Assembly: GCA_947647645.1 (NCBI GenBank)
Contig: CANSLE010000076.1
Coordinates: forward strand, 1 to 9,299
Length of the DNA stretch: 9,299 nucleotides
Reading direction: 5' to 3'
From: an uncultured Microbacterium sp.
GTDB lineage: Bacteria; Actinomycetota; Actinomycetes; Actinomycetales; Microbacteriaceae
The notes under the pieces were generated by a model. It was not told where the DNA came from, did not search any database, and saw nothing but the letters and a program-made list of their open reading frames with translations. A program made the translations under genes and the position numbers. Of this stretch, positions 1 through 7,250 are shown in pieces; position 1 is the first letter of the stretch; each line of letters begins with the position of its first letter.

Positions 1-571
1 TGATGACGGGGACACCCTCGCGTGCGCCCATCTCCAGGAGCCCGGGCAGTCGCATCATCGACCCGTCCTCGGCGACGACCTCGCCGATCGCGGCCACGGG
101 CTGCAGCCCGGCGAGACGCATGAGCTCGACACCGGCCTCCGTGTGGCCTGCACGCTCGCGCACGCCGCCGTCGACGGCGCGCAGCGGGAGGATGTGTCCG
201 GGACGGATCACCGACGAGGGCACGGATGCCGGGTCGGCGAGCACGTTCAACGTGTGCGAGCGGTCGGTGGCGCTGATGCCGGTCGAGACCCGGTCAGACG
301 CGTCGACGCTGACCGTGTACGCCGTCCCGCGCGCGTCCTCGTTGACCGCCACCATCGGGGGCAGGTCGAGGCGGTCGGCCCACTCGGCCGGCATCGGAGC
401 GCAGATGAAGCCGCTCGACCAGCGGATCGTCCACGCCAGCCACTCCGGTGTCGCGAGCTGGGCGGACAGGATGATGTCGCCCTCGTTCTCGCGGTTCTCA
501 TCGTCCGCGACGATGACGGGCCGCCCGGCGCGGAGCGCCTCGAGGGCCTCGGGGATGGTCGACAGGCTCAT
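1..571 (-). CDS. ribBA: 3,4-dihydroxy-2-butanone-4-phosphate synthase (RibB domain, likely bifunctional RibBA), 3' end outside the window
   Basis: Converts ribulose 5-phosphate to 3,4-dihydroxy-2-butanone 4-phosphate plus formate, giving the four-carbon unit of riboflavin. The first 190 residues are visible. They carry the acidic metal and substrate loop DDENRENEGD (residues 23-32), the TGISATDR segment (97-104), RPGH (123-126) and the GHTEAGVELMRLAG motif (142-155), all hallmarks of RibB. The ATG at 571-569 overlaps the ribE stop as ATGA, so translation is probably coupled. An AGGGGG-like ribosome site lies about 8 bases upstream. Actinobacterial versions usually continue into a GTP cyclohydrolase II domain, but that part is beyond position 1, so the bifunctional name is an inference; only the RibB activity is supported here. 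No key residue appears to be missing. Confidence 0.93.
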   Translation of the reverse strand, partial: MSLSTIPEALEALRAGRPVIVADDENRENEGDIILSAQLATPEWLAWTIRWSSGFICAPMPAEWADRLDLPPMVAVNEDARGTAYTVSVDASDRVSTGISATDRSHTLNVLADPASVPSSVIRPGHILPLRAVDGGVRERAGHTEAGVELMRLAGLQPVAAIGEVVAEDGSMMRLPGLLEMGAREGVPVI

Positions 572-1212
572 CGGGAGCCCCCTTCGTTGGTGTGTTCGGG
601 AGAGGTGGGGGTGAAGGAGAGGAGGCGCTGCACGTGCCGCGCGAGGATGTCGGTCTCGAGGTTCACGCGGTCGCCGGCGACCCGGTCGCCGAGCGTCGTC
701 GCCGCGAGTGTCTCGGGGATGAGGGAGATCTCGAACCAGGCCTCGGATGCCGCGGCATCCGAGGCGTTCGAGACCGTCAGCGAGACGCCGTCCACGGCGA
801 TCGACCCCTTGTCGACGACGAGCGGGGCAAGCTCCAAGGGGAGCGAGACGCGGATCACGCGCCACTGGGCGCCCGGCCGCACCTCGAGCACAGTGCCGGT
901 GCCGTCGACGTGCCCCTGCACGATGTGACCGCCGAGGCGGCCGTGCGCGACCATCGCGCGTTCGAGGTTGACACGGGTCCCCGGGCCGAACGCGCCGAGG
1001 GTCGCCATGTCCAGGCTCTGACGCATGACGTCGGCCGTGAACCAGTCGTCGCCCTGGTCGATCACGGTCAGGCAGACGCCGCTGACCGAGATCGAGTCGC
1101 CGTGGTGTGCGTCGGACACCGACAGGGGCGCGCGGACGGTCATCCGCACGCCGTCGCCCGACGGCTCGACGGCGACGATCTCGCCGCGCTCTTCGATGAT
1201 TCCGGTGAACAT
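568..1212 (-). CDS. ribE: Riboflavin synthase, alpha chain
   Basis: Dismutates two molecules of 6,7-dimethyl-8-ribityllumazine into riboflavin and 5-amino-6-ribitylamino-uracil. The 214-residue length is typical. It begins with the family signature MFTGIIEERG and contains two lumazine-binding repeats: the first with SGVCLTV (44-50) and the second with DGVSLTV (141-147). GGHIVQGHVDG (94-104) lies between them and LIPETLAATTLG (164-175) in the second repeat. The ATG at 1212 shares one base with the ribD stop (TGATG), with GGAAGAGGA just upstream inside ribD, so it depends on ribD translation. An unusual Ala/Ser-rich loop at residues 149-157 (ASDAAASEA) is encoded by a perfect 26-bp palindrome, reported separately. 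Some genomes call this gene ribC. Confidence 0.96.
   Translation of the reverse strand: MFTGIIEERGEIVAVEPSGDGVRMTVRAPLSVSDAHHGDSISVSGVCLTVIDQGDDWFTADVMRQSLDMATLGAFGPGTRVNLERAMVAHGRLGGHIVQGHVDGTGTVLEVRPGAQWRVIRVSLPLELAPLVVDKGSIAVDGVSLTVSNASDAAASEAWFEISLIPETLAATTLGDRVAGDRVNLETDILARHVQRLLSFTPTSPEHTNEGGSR
740..765. repeat. Perfect 26-bp palindrome inside ribE
   Basis: The half-site GCCTCGGATGCCG is followed directly by its exact reverse complement, with no spacer. It contains the iterated heptamer GGATGCC in both orientations (745-751 and 754-760). In ribE it reads in frame as the loop ASDAAASEA between two beta strands, a place that tolerates insertions. Confidence 0.9.
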
Positions 1213-2294
1213 CAGTCCTCTTCCTCCGTGGTCGTGTCCAGTGGGGCGGCGGTCGCCGGGCCGAAGCGTCCGATGACGAGCAGATCCTCCCCGTATCGTT
1301 CGACGGATGCCGCCGCGAGCCGTCGCTGCTGGTCGATCGACGCGACGCCGAGGTCGCCGACGGCGAGGCCCGGCCCGCCGATGAGAGTGGGGGCGACGTA
1401 GACGAGCACCTCGTCGACGAGGCCGTCGCGAACGAACGACGACGCCAGCGTCGGGCCGCCCTCCACGAAGACGCGGTGCGCCCCGAGTTCGCGCAGGCGA
1501 TCGAGGAGGTCGACGAGCTCCTCGCCCTCGTCCTGCATGAACGGACGCGGATGCCGGCGCACGGCGGCATCCTGGGGGACGGCGCGCGTTCCCACGACCA
1601 CCGGTCGGGGCTGATCCGCGTAGAGCGTGCCGTCGGGGCGGCGCGCGGTGAGGGCGGGGTCGTCCGACAGCAGGGTGCCGGTACCGACCACGATCGCATC
1701 GGCGAGGCTGCGGCGACGGTGCACGTCGGCGCGTGAATCGGGGCCGGTGATCCACTGGCTGGAGCCGTCGGCCGCCGCCGCGCGCCCGTCGAGGGATTGG
1801 GCCCACTTCACGGTGACGTGGGGCCTCCCGAGCCGCTGCACGGTGAGCCAGGAGTCGAGCAGGCTCCGTCCCTCATCCGCGCGGATGCCGCCGACGGTGT
1901 CGATGCCCGCGGCGCGCAGACGAGCGCCGCCGCCGGAGGAGGCCTCGCCCGGATCATCGACGGCGTAGACCACGCGGGCCACGCCGGCGGCGATCAGGGC
2001 TTCACTGCACGGCCCGGTACGCCCGGTGTGGTTGCACGGCTCGAGGGTGACGACGGCGGTGGCGCCGCGCGCGGCGTCGGGTCCGGCGGTGGCGGCGAGG
2101 TTCGCGAGAGCGTCCACCTCGGCGTGGGCCGTCCCGGCGCCGCGGTGCCATCCCTCCGCGAGCACGTCGCCCTCGGGCGAGAGGAGCACCGCGCCGACCT
2201 GCGGGTTGATCCCGCGCGGGCCCCGCAGCGCGATCTCCAGGGCGTGGCGCATCGCGCGGTCGATCACCGTGTCGTCGCGGTCTGTCGCGGCCAT
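1212..2294 (-). CDS. ribD: Bifunctional diaminohydroxyphosphoribosylaminopyrimidine deaminase / 5-amino-6-(5-phosphoribosylamino)uracil reductase
   Basis: Carries out the deamination and then the NADPH-dependent ribosyl reduction early in riboflavin synthesis. It has 360 residues, the normal length. The N-terminal cytidine-deaminase-like domain shows the zinc ligands: HAE at 57-59, and the two cysteines of PCNHTGRTGPC at 86-96. The C-terminal dihydrofolate-reductase-like domain starts near residue 158 with VTVKWAQSLDGR, followed by the SRADVHRRRSLADAIVVGTGT region (187-207) and FVEGGPTLASSF (276-287). ATG at 2294 was chosen because AGGAGG sits 7-8 bases upstream; longer readings enter the riboswitch. 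It is the first gene of the operon and is followed by ribE with a 1-base overlap. Confidence 0.96.
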   Translation of the reverse strand: MAATDRDDTVIDRAMRHALEIALRGPRGINPQVGAVLLSPEGDVLAEGWHRGAGTAHAEVDALANLAATAGPDAARGATAVVTLEPCNHTGRTGPCSEALIAAGVARVVYAVDDPGEASSGGGARLRAAGIDTVGGIRADEGRSLLDSWLTVQRLGRPHVTVKWAQSLDGRAAAADGSSQWITGPDSRADVHRRRSLADAIVVGTGTLLSDDPALTARRPDGTLYADQPRPVVVGTRAVPQDAAVRRHPRPFMQDEGEELVDLLDRLRELGAHRVFVEGGPTLASSFVRDGLVDEVLVYVAPTLIGGPGLAVGDLGVASIDQQRRLAAASVERYGEDLLVIGRFGPATAAPLDTTTEEED

Positions 2295-2337
2295 CCGTCG
2301 TCCTCCTGTGAGACTCCGGGGCACGATCGACACCGCA

Positions 2338-2365
2338 GACGTCGTCGCGTACGCACGACCACGTC
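2338..2365 (-). promoter_or_regulatory. Hairpin in the ribD leader just after the FMN aptamer (candidate expression platform)
   Basis: On the minus strand GACGTGGTCG (2365-2356) pairs with CGACGACGTC (2347-2338) over 9 of 10 positions, with an 8-base loop. It starts at the first base after aptamer helix P1. An alternative stem, GCACG (2370-2366) with CGTGC (2357-2353), would use the 3' strand of P1 and the left arm region of this hairpin, so the folds exclude each other. There is no run of U after it, so it is not a standard intrinsic terminator. Confidence 0.5.
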
Positions 2366-2514
2366 CGTGCTGCCTCCCATCCGGACTAGCGATCGGGTTC
2401 TGTCGAACCGTCACGCATCACCGTCGGTCCCGGAATTCCACCGGATCAACCCCTGCGAAGAGGGGCTCGCGGACTGTCACCGCCGGTTCGGATTCACACC
2501 GACCCCGGAGCACG
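2366..2514 (-). ncRNA. FMN riboswitch (RFN element)
   Basis: Reading leftwards from 2514 the minus strand shows the conserved FMN aptamer. Helix P1 is CGTGCT (2514-2509) paired with AGCACG (2371-2366). Between them lie the conserved CCGGGGTCGGTGTGAATCC, ACCGGCGGTGACAGTCCGCG, CCGGTGGAATTCCGGGACCG and ACGGTGATGCGT blocks, and the 3' consensus AGTCCGGATGGGAGGCAGC. It lies 71 bases upstream of the ribD start codon. FMN binding should turn down the rib operon, the known behaviour of this class. Whether control acts on transcription or translation cannot be read with certainty. Confidence 0.97.
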
Positions 2515-2527
2515 TTTCTTGCACCTG

Positions 2528-2533
2528 ATCCTA
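2528..2533 (-). promoter_or_regulatory. Candidate -10 box of the riboflavin operon promoter
   Basis: TAGGAT on the minus strand fits the actinobacterial TAnnnT -10 pattern. It predicts a start site near 2521, just before the first base of aptamer helix P1 at 2514. No convincing -35 is visible. The 68 bases between the glycosylase stop and the riboswitch hold nothing else recognisable. Confidence 0.45.
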
Positions 2534-2582
2534 CTCAACGCGTCGGTGGGGATTTCATTCCGCGTCGGCTTTGTGCCTGCCG

Positions 2583-3446
2583 CTACTTGAGCAGGCGCGA
2601 GAGCCGGCGGTCCGCCAGCAGCTTGCCGCCGGTCTGGCAGGTCGGGCAGTACTCGAGCGAGTTGTCGGCGAAGAACACGCTGCGCACCTCGTCGCCGCAC
2701 ACCGGACACGCCTCACCGCGGCGACCGTGCACGGCCATGCCGCGGCGCTTGGCATCCTTCAGATCGGCGGGCGGTCTGCCGGTCGCGGCGGCGACGGCAT
2801 CCGTCAGCGTCGTGCGCATCGCGGCGTAGAGCCGGTCGATGTCGTCGTCGGTGAGACTCGCGGCGAGGGCGTACGGCGACATGCGGGCGGCGTGGAGGAT
2901 CTCGTCGGAGTAGGCGTTGCCGATGCCGGCGACGATCGACTGATCGCGCAGGACCCCTTTGATCTGGGTGCGTCGGCCGGTGAGGAGGCTCGCGAGGGCG
3001 TCCCGCGTGAACGCGTCCGCGAGGGGGTCGGGGCCGAGCCGGGCGATCCCGGGGACATCGTGCGGATCGCGGGCGACGTACACGGCGAGCGACTTCTTGG
3101 TGCCCGCCTCTGTGAGGTCGAAGCCCGCGCCGTCGTCGAGGCGGACCCGCAGCGCGATCGGCGTCTTGCCCGGCCGGATCACCGTGTCGGGCACCTTCTC
3201 GTACCAGCGCAGCCATCCCGCCTTGGCGAGGTGAAAGACCAGGTGGATGCCGGCATCCGTCTCGAGGTCGACGAACTTGCCGCGTCGTCGCACGCCGTCG
3301 ATCACCTCGCCGGCCAAGGCGTCGATCGGCGGGTCGTAGGTCTTCAACGCCGCGATGTTCGCGACGGCGGCCTTCGTGATCGTCCGGCCGGATGCGCGCT
3401 CCGCGAGGAAGTCGACGAGACCTTGCACCTCCGGCATCTCGGGCAT
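2583..3446 (-). CDS. Fpg/Nei-family DNA glycosylase/AP lyase, divergent actinobacterial subfamily
   Basis: A base-excision repair enzyme that removes damaged bases and nicks the strand by beta/delta elimination. It has 287 residues. MPEMPEV at the start supplies the catalytic Pro2 and Glu3; this decides for ATG at 3446 over ATG 3437. Lys57 in RRRGKF matches the conserved loop lysine of Fpg. The helix-two-turn-helix is GIGNAYSDEILHAARMSPY (174-192). The C-terminal zinc finger is CPVC-x16-CPTC (247-270). Departures from classical Fpg: the HLGMSG loop is HLAKAG (72-77), the DxRRFG segment is DLTEAGTKK (110-118), and the zinc-finger DNA-binding arginine position reads FADNSLEY. So 8-oxoguanine specificity should not be assumed. 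It sits 49 bases downstream of the acetyltransferase gene on the same strand. Confidence 0.88.
   Translation of the reverse strand: MPEMPEVQGLVDFLAERASGRTITKAAVANIAALKTYDPPIDALAGEVIDGVRRRGKFVDLETDAGIHLVFHLAKAGWLRWYEKVPDTVIRPGKTPIALRVRLDDGAGFDLTEAGTKKSLAVYVARDPHDVPGIARLGPDPLADAFTRDALASLLTGRRTQIKGVLRDQSIVAGIGNAYSDEILHAARMSPYALAASLTDDDIDRLYAAMRTTLTDAVAAATGRPPADLKDAKRRGMAVHGRRGEACPVCGDEVRSVFFADNSLEYCPTCQTGGKLLADRRLSRLLK
3245..3258. repeat. 14-bp palindrome made of two head-to-head GGATGCC heptamers
   Basis: GGATGCC is followed directly by GGCATCC inside the glycosylase gene. It is the most compact example of the heptamer family found 22 times in this window. Confidence 0.8.
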
Positions 3447-3495
3447 GGCCTCATCCTGCCACGGGCCGCGGACGCGCCGGCAGGGGCCTGCGGGA

Positions 3496-4059
3496 TCAGA
3501 CCAGGGCGCGCCACTCCTGCGGCGCGCGATCATCGGTCGTCAGCAGACCGGCGATGAGGCCGTCGTTGCGCACGCCCGCGCCGTTCACGAGCGCCGAGCG
3601 GAGTCGGCCCTCGTACCGGAACCCGAGGCGCTGCGCCACACGGTGCGACGCCGGGTTCTCGACCACGGCGCGCCACTCGATGCGCTCGAGCCCGAGGCCG
3701 TCGGGCGAGAAGCCCCAGTCGACCACGGCGCGGGCGGCTTCGACGATCAGCCCGCGTCCGCGGGCCACGGGGGCCAGCCAGTAGCCGAGCTCCGCCGAGC
3801 CCGCAGCGACCCGGTGCAACCCGATCATCCCCGCGAGCGCGCCGTCCGCGCGCAGCGCCCAGGTCGCCTCCGTCCCGGCATCCCACCAGGTCGCCGCCTT
3901 GACGACGAACCCCTCGGCGTGCGTGCGCTCGTAGGGGGAGGGAACCGTGGTGAAGCGCTGGATCAGCTCGTCCTGGCACGCCGCGAAGATGGCGTCGATG
4001 TCGTCGCCCGTCGGCAGCGACAGCTCGAGCCGCGCGGTTCGGAGGGTCACCGGTTGCAT
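3496..4059 (-). CDS. GNAT-family N-acetyltransferase (RimJ/RimL-like)
   Basis: Predicted to transfer an acetyl group from acetyl-CoA to an amine; the substrate cannot be told from sequence. The 187 residues fit the Acetyltransf_3 type. TLRTARLELSLPTGDD (5-20) is the usual first strand and loop, GYWLAPVARGRGLIVEAARA (92-111) contains the Q/R-x-x-G-x-G/A-type acetyl-CoA pyrophosphate loop (RGRG), and IEWRAVVENPASHRVAQRLGFRYEGRLR (127-154) is the conserved asparagine-containing C-terminal motif. No Shine-Dalgarno sequence precedes ATG 4059; instead TAGGCT lies exactly six bases upstream, suggesting a leaderless message. The glycosylase gene follows 49 bases later, possibly cotranscribed, although it too has a -10-like hexamer six bases before its ATG. 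Confidence 0.87.
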   Translation of the reverse strand: MQPVTLRTARLELSLPTGDDIDAIFAACQDELIQRFTTVPSPYERTHAEGFVVKAATWWDAGTEATWALRADGALAGMIGLHRVAAGSAELGYWLAPVARGRGLIVEAARAVVDWGFSPDGLGLERIEWRAVVENPASHRVAQRLGFRYEGRLRSALVNGAGVRNDGLIAGLLTTDDRAPQEWRALV

Positions 4060-4065
4060 GCCGCG

Positions 4066-4071
4066 AGCCTA
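4066..4071 (-). promoter_or_regulatory. Candidate -10 box for a leaderless acetyltransferase mRNA
   Basis: TAGGCT on the minus strand ends six bases before the ATG at 4059, so transcription would start at the A of the start codon. There is no ribosome-binding site in between. Confidence 0.4.
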
Positions 4072-4121
4072 TCGGGCTCGCCGCCGTCGGCCACCGCCCT
4101 GCGGCCTCGGTCGGCTCGCCG

Positions 4122-4196
4122 TGCGTAACTCCGCCTGGGCTGCGCGACCCCTCCCACGCCGCCAACCCATCACCGGTTCAGCTGGAGTTGTGCAGG
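4122..4196 (+). repeat. Spaced inverted-repeat element, copy 1 (upstream of the DUF559 gene)
   Basis: The left arm TGCGTAACTCC (4122-4132) and right arm GGAGTTGTGCAGG (4184-4196) are separated by exactly 51 bases. As plus-strand RNA, 4122-4142 pairs with 4174-4194 at 20 of 21 positions (14 Watson-Crick, 6 G-U, one C-C mismatch at 4134/4182), leaving a 31-base loop. It lies in the 236-bp gap between the divergent acetyltransferase and DUF559 genes, ending 99 bases before the latter. The rest of that gap shows no gene. Confidence 0.75.
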
Positions 4197-4295
4197 CGAG
4201 CCGCCGGGTCCTCCCCATCGCGCTCGTGGCGACGGCTGTCCACGGATCCCGCTCGAACGGGGCGGAGGCCGCCGGATCGCCCTCAGCATGTCGGC

Positions 4296-5171
4296 ATGGA
4301 TGACATCATCTGTCTCACCTCCCGCCAGCTGCAGGAGCGGGGAATGACCAGGCATCAGGTAGCCGAAGCCGTTCGGACCGGTCGCATCATCCGTGCACGC
4401 CGCGACCATTATCTTCCGGCGACCGCGCCGGCGCCGGTCGTCGAGGCGGTCCGCGTCGGCGGGCGCCTCACCTGCCTGAGCCTGCTCGCCGCACACGGCG
4501 TGTTCGTCTTCGAGAACGGCGCGCTCCACGTGCACATCGAGCGGGGCGCCAGCCGGCTGCGCGCGCCCGATGATCCGCAGCGCCGGGTGCCACCGCGATC
4601 CGGTCGTGCGCAGCTGCGCTTGCACTGGTTGCCGCTGGCGCGTCCCGAGGATGCCGGCACGGTGGCGGTCGGCATCCTCGACGCCCTGGTCCATGCGGTG
4701 CGCTGCCAGCCGCCGCGGTACGCCATCGCCACGATCGACTCGGCGCTCAACAAGGGACTGATCCGTGCCGGTGACCTCGATGAGCTGTTCGCCCAATTGC
4801 CGCGGCGGCATCGCATTCTGCGCACGCACGTCGACGGGAGAGCCCAGGCCGGGACGGAGACGCTCGTCCGCCTGATGCTGCAGGTCATGGGTGCGCACGT
4901 CCGACCGCAGGCCCGCTTCGAGGGTGTGGGGTTCGTGGACCTTCTCGTCGACGGATGGCTCGTGATCGAGTGCGACAGCAGGGAGTTCCACTCGGACTGG
5001 CGGCAGCAGGTGAAAGACCGTGAGCGCGATCTCGCCCTCGCGGCGCGCGGCTACGTCGTTCTTCGCCTGACGGCGGCGCAGATCCTCTACCGCCCCGACG
5101 AGGTTCAGGCCGCGCTTCGCGCGCTGTTGCGCACGCGCGCGTCGCGAGCAGGCCGCCGCGCGGCTGCATAA
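4296..5171 (+). CDS. AbiEi-antitoxin-like N-terminal domain fused to a DUF559 (Vsr/PD-(D/E)XK-like) domain
   Basis: Function unknown. It has 291 residues. Residues 6-85 (LTSRQLQERGMTRHQVAEAVRTGRI...) resemble the winged helix at the start of AbiEi-type antitoxins and related regulators. Residues 186-280 look like DUF559, a nuclease-like fold: GTETLVR (186-192), GVGFVDLLVDGWLVIECDSREFH (210-232) with candidate acidic residues Asp215, Glu225 and Asp227, then DRERDLALAARGYVVLRLTA (241-260). No partner toxin gene is adjacent. ATG 4296 was chosen because it begins the conserved domain; there is no ribosome site, and CAGCAT lies six bases upstream, so the message may be leaderless. It is the only plus-strand gene in the left two thirds of the window, and a paired repeat lies at each end. 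The C-terminal tail is basic. Confidence 0.82.
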   Translation: MDDIICLTSRQLQERGMTRHQVAEAVRTGRIIRARRDHYLPATAPAPVVEAVRVGGRLTCLSLLAAHGVFVFENGALHVHIERGASRLRAPDDPQRRVPPRSGRAQLRLHWLPLARPEDAGTVAVGILDALVHAVRCQPPRYAIATIDSALNKGLIRAGDLDELFAQLPRRHRILRTHVDGRAQAGTETLVRLMLQVMGAHVRPQARFEGVGFVDLLVDGWLVIECDSREFHSDWRQQVKDRERDLALAARGYVVLRLTAAQILYRPDEVQAALRALLRTRASRAGRRAAA

Positions 5172-5239
5172 CTCCTTCTCAGATGTCCCGCCGGAGTGGC
5201 GGGTGACCGTCAAGCGCAGGAGAGGAGGAGTTGTGCAGG
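5165..5239 (+). repeat. Spaced inverted-repeat element, copy 2 (overlaps the stop of the DUF559 gene)
   Basis: The left arm TGCATAACTCC (5165-5175) includes the TAA stop of the DUF559 gene. The right arm GGAGTTGTGCAGG (5227-5239) is identical over 13 bases to copy 1. The gap is again exactly 51 bases, yet it matches the copy 1 gap at only about a third of positions. As plus-strand RNA, 5164-5180 pairs with 5222-5238 over 17 consecutive positions (two T-G wobbles). Confidence 0.78.
5187..5203. terminator. GC-rich hairpin between the convergent DUF559 and trpS genes
   Basis: CCCGCC and GGCGGG form a 6-bp stem around the loop GGAGT. It sits inside the loop of repeat copy 2, between two convergent genes, and could help end transcription from both sides. 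No T-tract follows on either strand, so terminator function is only a suggestion. Confidence 0.4.
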
Positions 5240-5275
5240 ATGCCGCGCCAGCAAGCCCAACCGCACCGGCGCGGG

Positions 5276-6280
<1,005 letters not shown>

Positions 6281-6286
6281 GGCTCA

Positions 6287-6292
6287 AGTCTA
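6287..6292 (-). promoter_or_regulatory. Candidate -10 box for leaderless trpS mRNA
   Basis: TAGACT on the minus strand, then six bases, then ATG. The arrangement is the same as for the acetyltransferase gene. No clear -35 is visible; the box lies in the 33-bp gap after the LysR-type gene. Confidence 0.4.
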
Positions 6293-6313
6293 GGGAATGG
6301 ATGCCGCGTCCCC

Positions 6314-7225
6314 TCACGGCTGGAGAGCCTGCGCACGGGCCAGATCGATCAGGATCTGGTGCATCGCGCGCTCGCCGGGTGGACGGATCCGGTCGGCGCG
6401 ATGGGCGAGCACGATCCGTCGCGACGGCGCCTGCTGGCCGAGGCTGACGACGCGCACGTCGGGGCGAGCCGTGGTGACCGCGGTGCGCGGCATGAGTGCG
6501 ACCCCAAGGCCCACGCTGACCATCGCGAGCGCCTCCTGGTAGTCGTTCGCCTCGAACGCGATGGAGGGGGTGAAGCCGGCCGCGCGGGTGCTGCGCTCGA
6601 GCACCTCGGCGACCGGATGGTCGCGCTTGCGGACGACCCATTCCTCGTGCTCCAACCCCGCCATCGTCGTGTGGCGGACGCGTCCGAGGCGGTGGTCCTG
6701 CGCGACGACGAGCACGGTCGGGTCCTCCATCAGCGGGATGAGCGACAGCTCGGGGTCGTCGATGCGGTTCCACTCGTAGTCCCAGAGGAGCGACAGACCG
6801 ATCGCCCCCTCCTGGAGCATCGCGACGAGCTCGTCGTACCGCGCGCTGTGCACGTCGAGACGGACGTCGGGATAGTCGCGGCGGAACCGCTGCACTGCGA
6901 GGGGGACGAGCGTGCTGCCCACGGTGGGGAACGTCCCGATCGCGATCCGCCCGCGACGCAGCCCCGCGAGCTCGTCGAGCTCGGCCTCGGCGGCGCGCAG
7001 CCGACGGAGCACGTAGCGTCCGTGGGCGGCGAGGAGTGCCCCGGCCTCGGTGGGCACCATCCCGCGCGGCTGTCGTCTCACGAGCGGATGCCCGGTCTCT
7101 CGTTCGAGACGTTGCAGCTGCTGCGAGAGGGCGGAGGGGGAGTAGCCGAGCTCTGCGGCGGCCGCGGTCACCGACCCGCAGTCGACGATCGCCACCAGCA
7201 CCGCCAGTCGCCTGACATCGAGCAT
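6314..7225 (-). CDS. LysR-family transcriptional regulator
   Basis: A DNA-binding regulator of 303 residues with a type 2 periplasmic-binding-like effector domain. The winged helix occupies residues 1-60, with VTAAAAELGYSPSALSQQLQRLERETGHPLV (19-49) as the helix-turn-helix and R-R-Q/PTEAG following. A linker helix spans about 65-90 and the effector domain runs from about residue 92 (GRIAIGTFPTVGSTLVP) to the end. ATG 7225 is preferred because GGGAGG lies five bases upstream; a GTG at 7231 would overlap that site. It is divergent from the PrpF and permease genes, the classic LysR layout, so these are its likely targets. A T-N11-A dyad (7251-7271) lies next to its own promoter, as expected for autoregulation. 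The effector is unknown, probably an organic acid. Confidence 0.93.
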   Translation of the reverse strand: MLDVRRLAVLVAIVDCGSVTAAAAELGYSPSALSQQLQRLERETGHPLVRRQPRGMVPTEAGALLAAHGRYVLRRLRAAEAELDELAGLRRGRIAIGTFPTVGSTLVPLAVQRFRRDYPDVRLDVHSARYDELVAMLQEGAIGLSLLWDYEWNRIDDPELSLIPLMEDPTVLVVAQDHRLGRVRHTTMAGLEHEEWVVRKRDHPVAEVLERSTRAAGFTPSIAFEANDYQEALAMVSVGLGVALMPRTAVTTARPDVRVVSLGQQAPSRRIVLAHRADRIRPPGERAMHQILIDLARAQALQP

Positions 7226-7244
7226 CCGCACCTCCCGACATCAC

Positions 7245-7250
7245 AGCTTA
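7245..7250 (-). promoter_or_regulatory. Candidate -10 box of the LysR-type gene
   Basis: TAAGCT on the minus strand, with the weak -35 TTCAGT (7273-7268) 17 bases upstream. The predicted start near 7238 would leave a very short leader carrying GGGAGG. Confidence 0.35.

Noticed and set aside
1213..1806. Extension of ribE to 1806
   Set aside because: The family N-terminus MFTGII is at 1212; the extension overlaps ribD in a shifted frame and is low-complexity.
2295..2414. Upstream extension of ribD to a start at 2414
   Set aside because: It would translate part of the FMN aptamer and has no ribosome site; ATG 2294 has AGGAGG and fits the family length.
4238..4248. TGTCCACGG as a DnaA-box-like site
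   Set aside because: A single partial match to the actinobacterial TTGTCCACA type with no cluster, AT-rich stretch or dnaA/dnaN neighbours.
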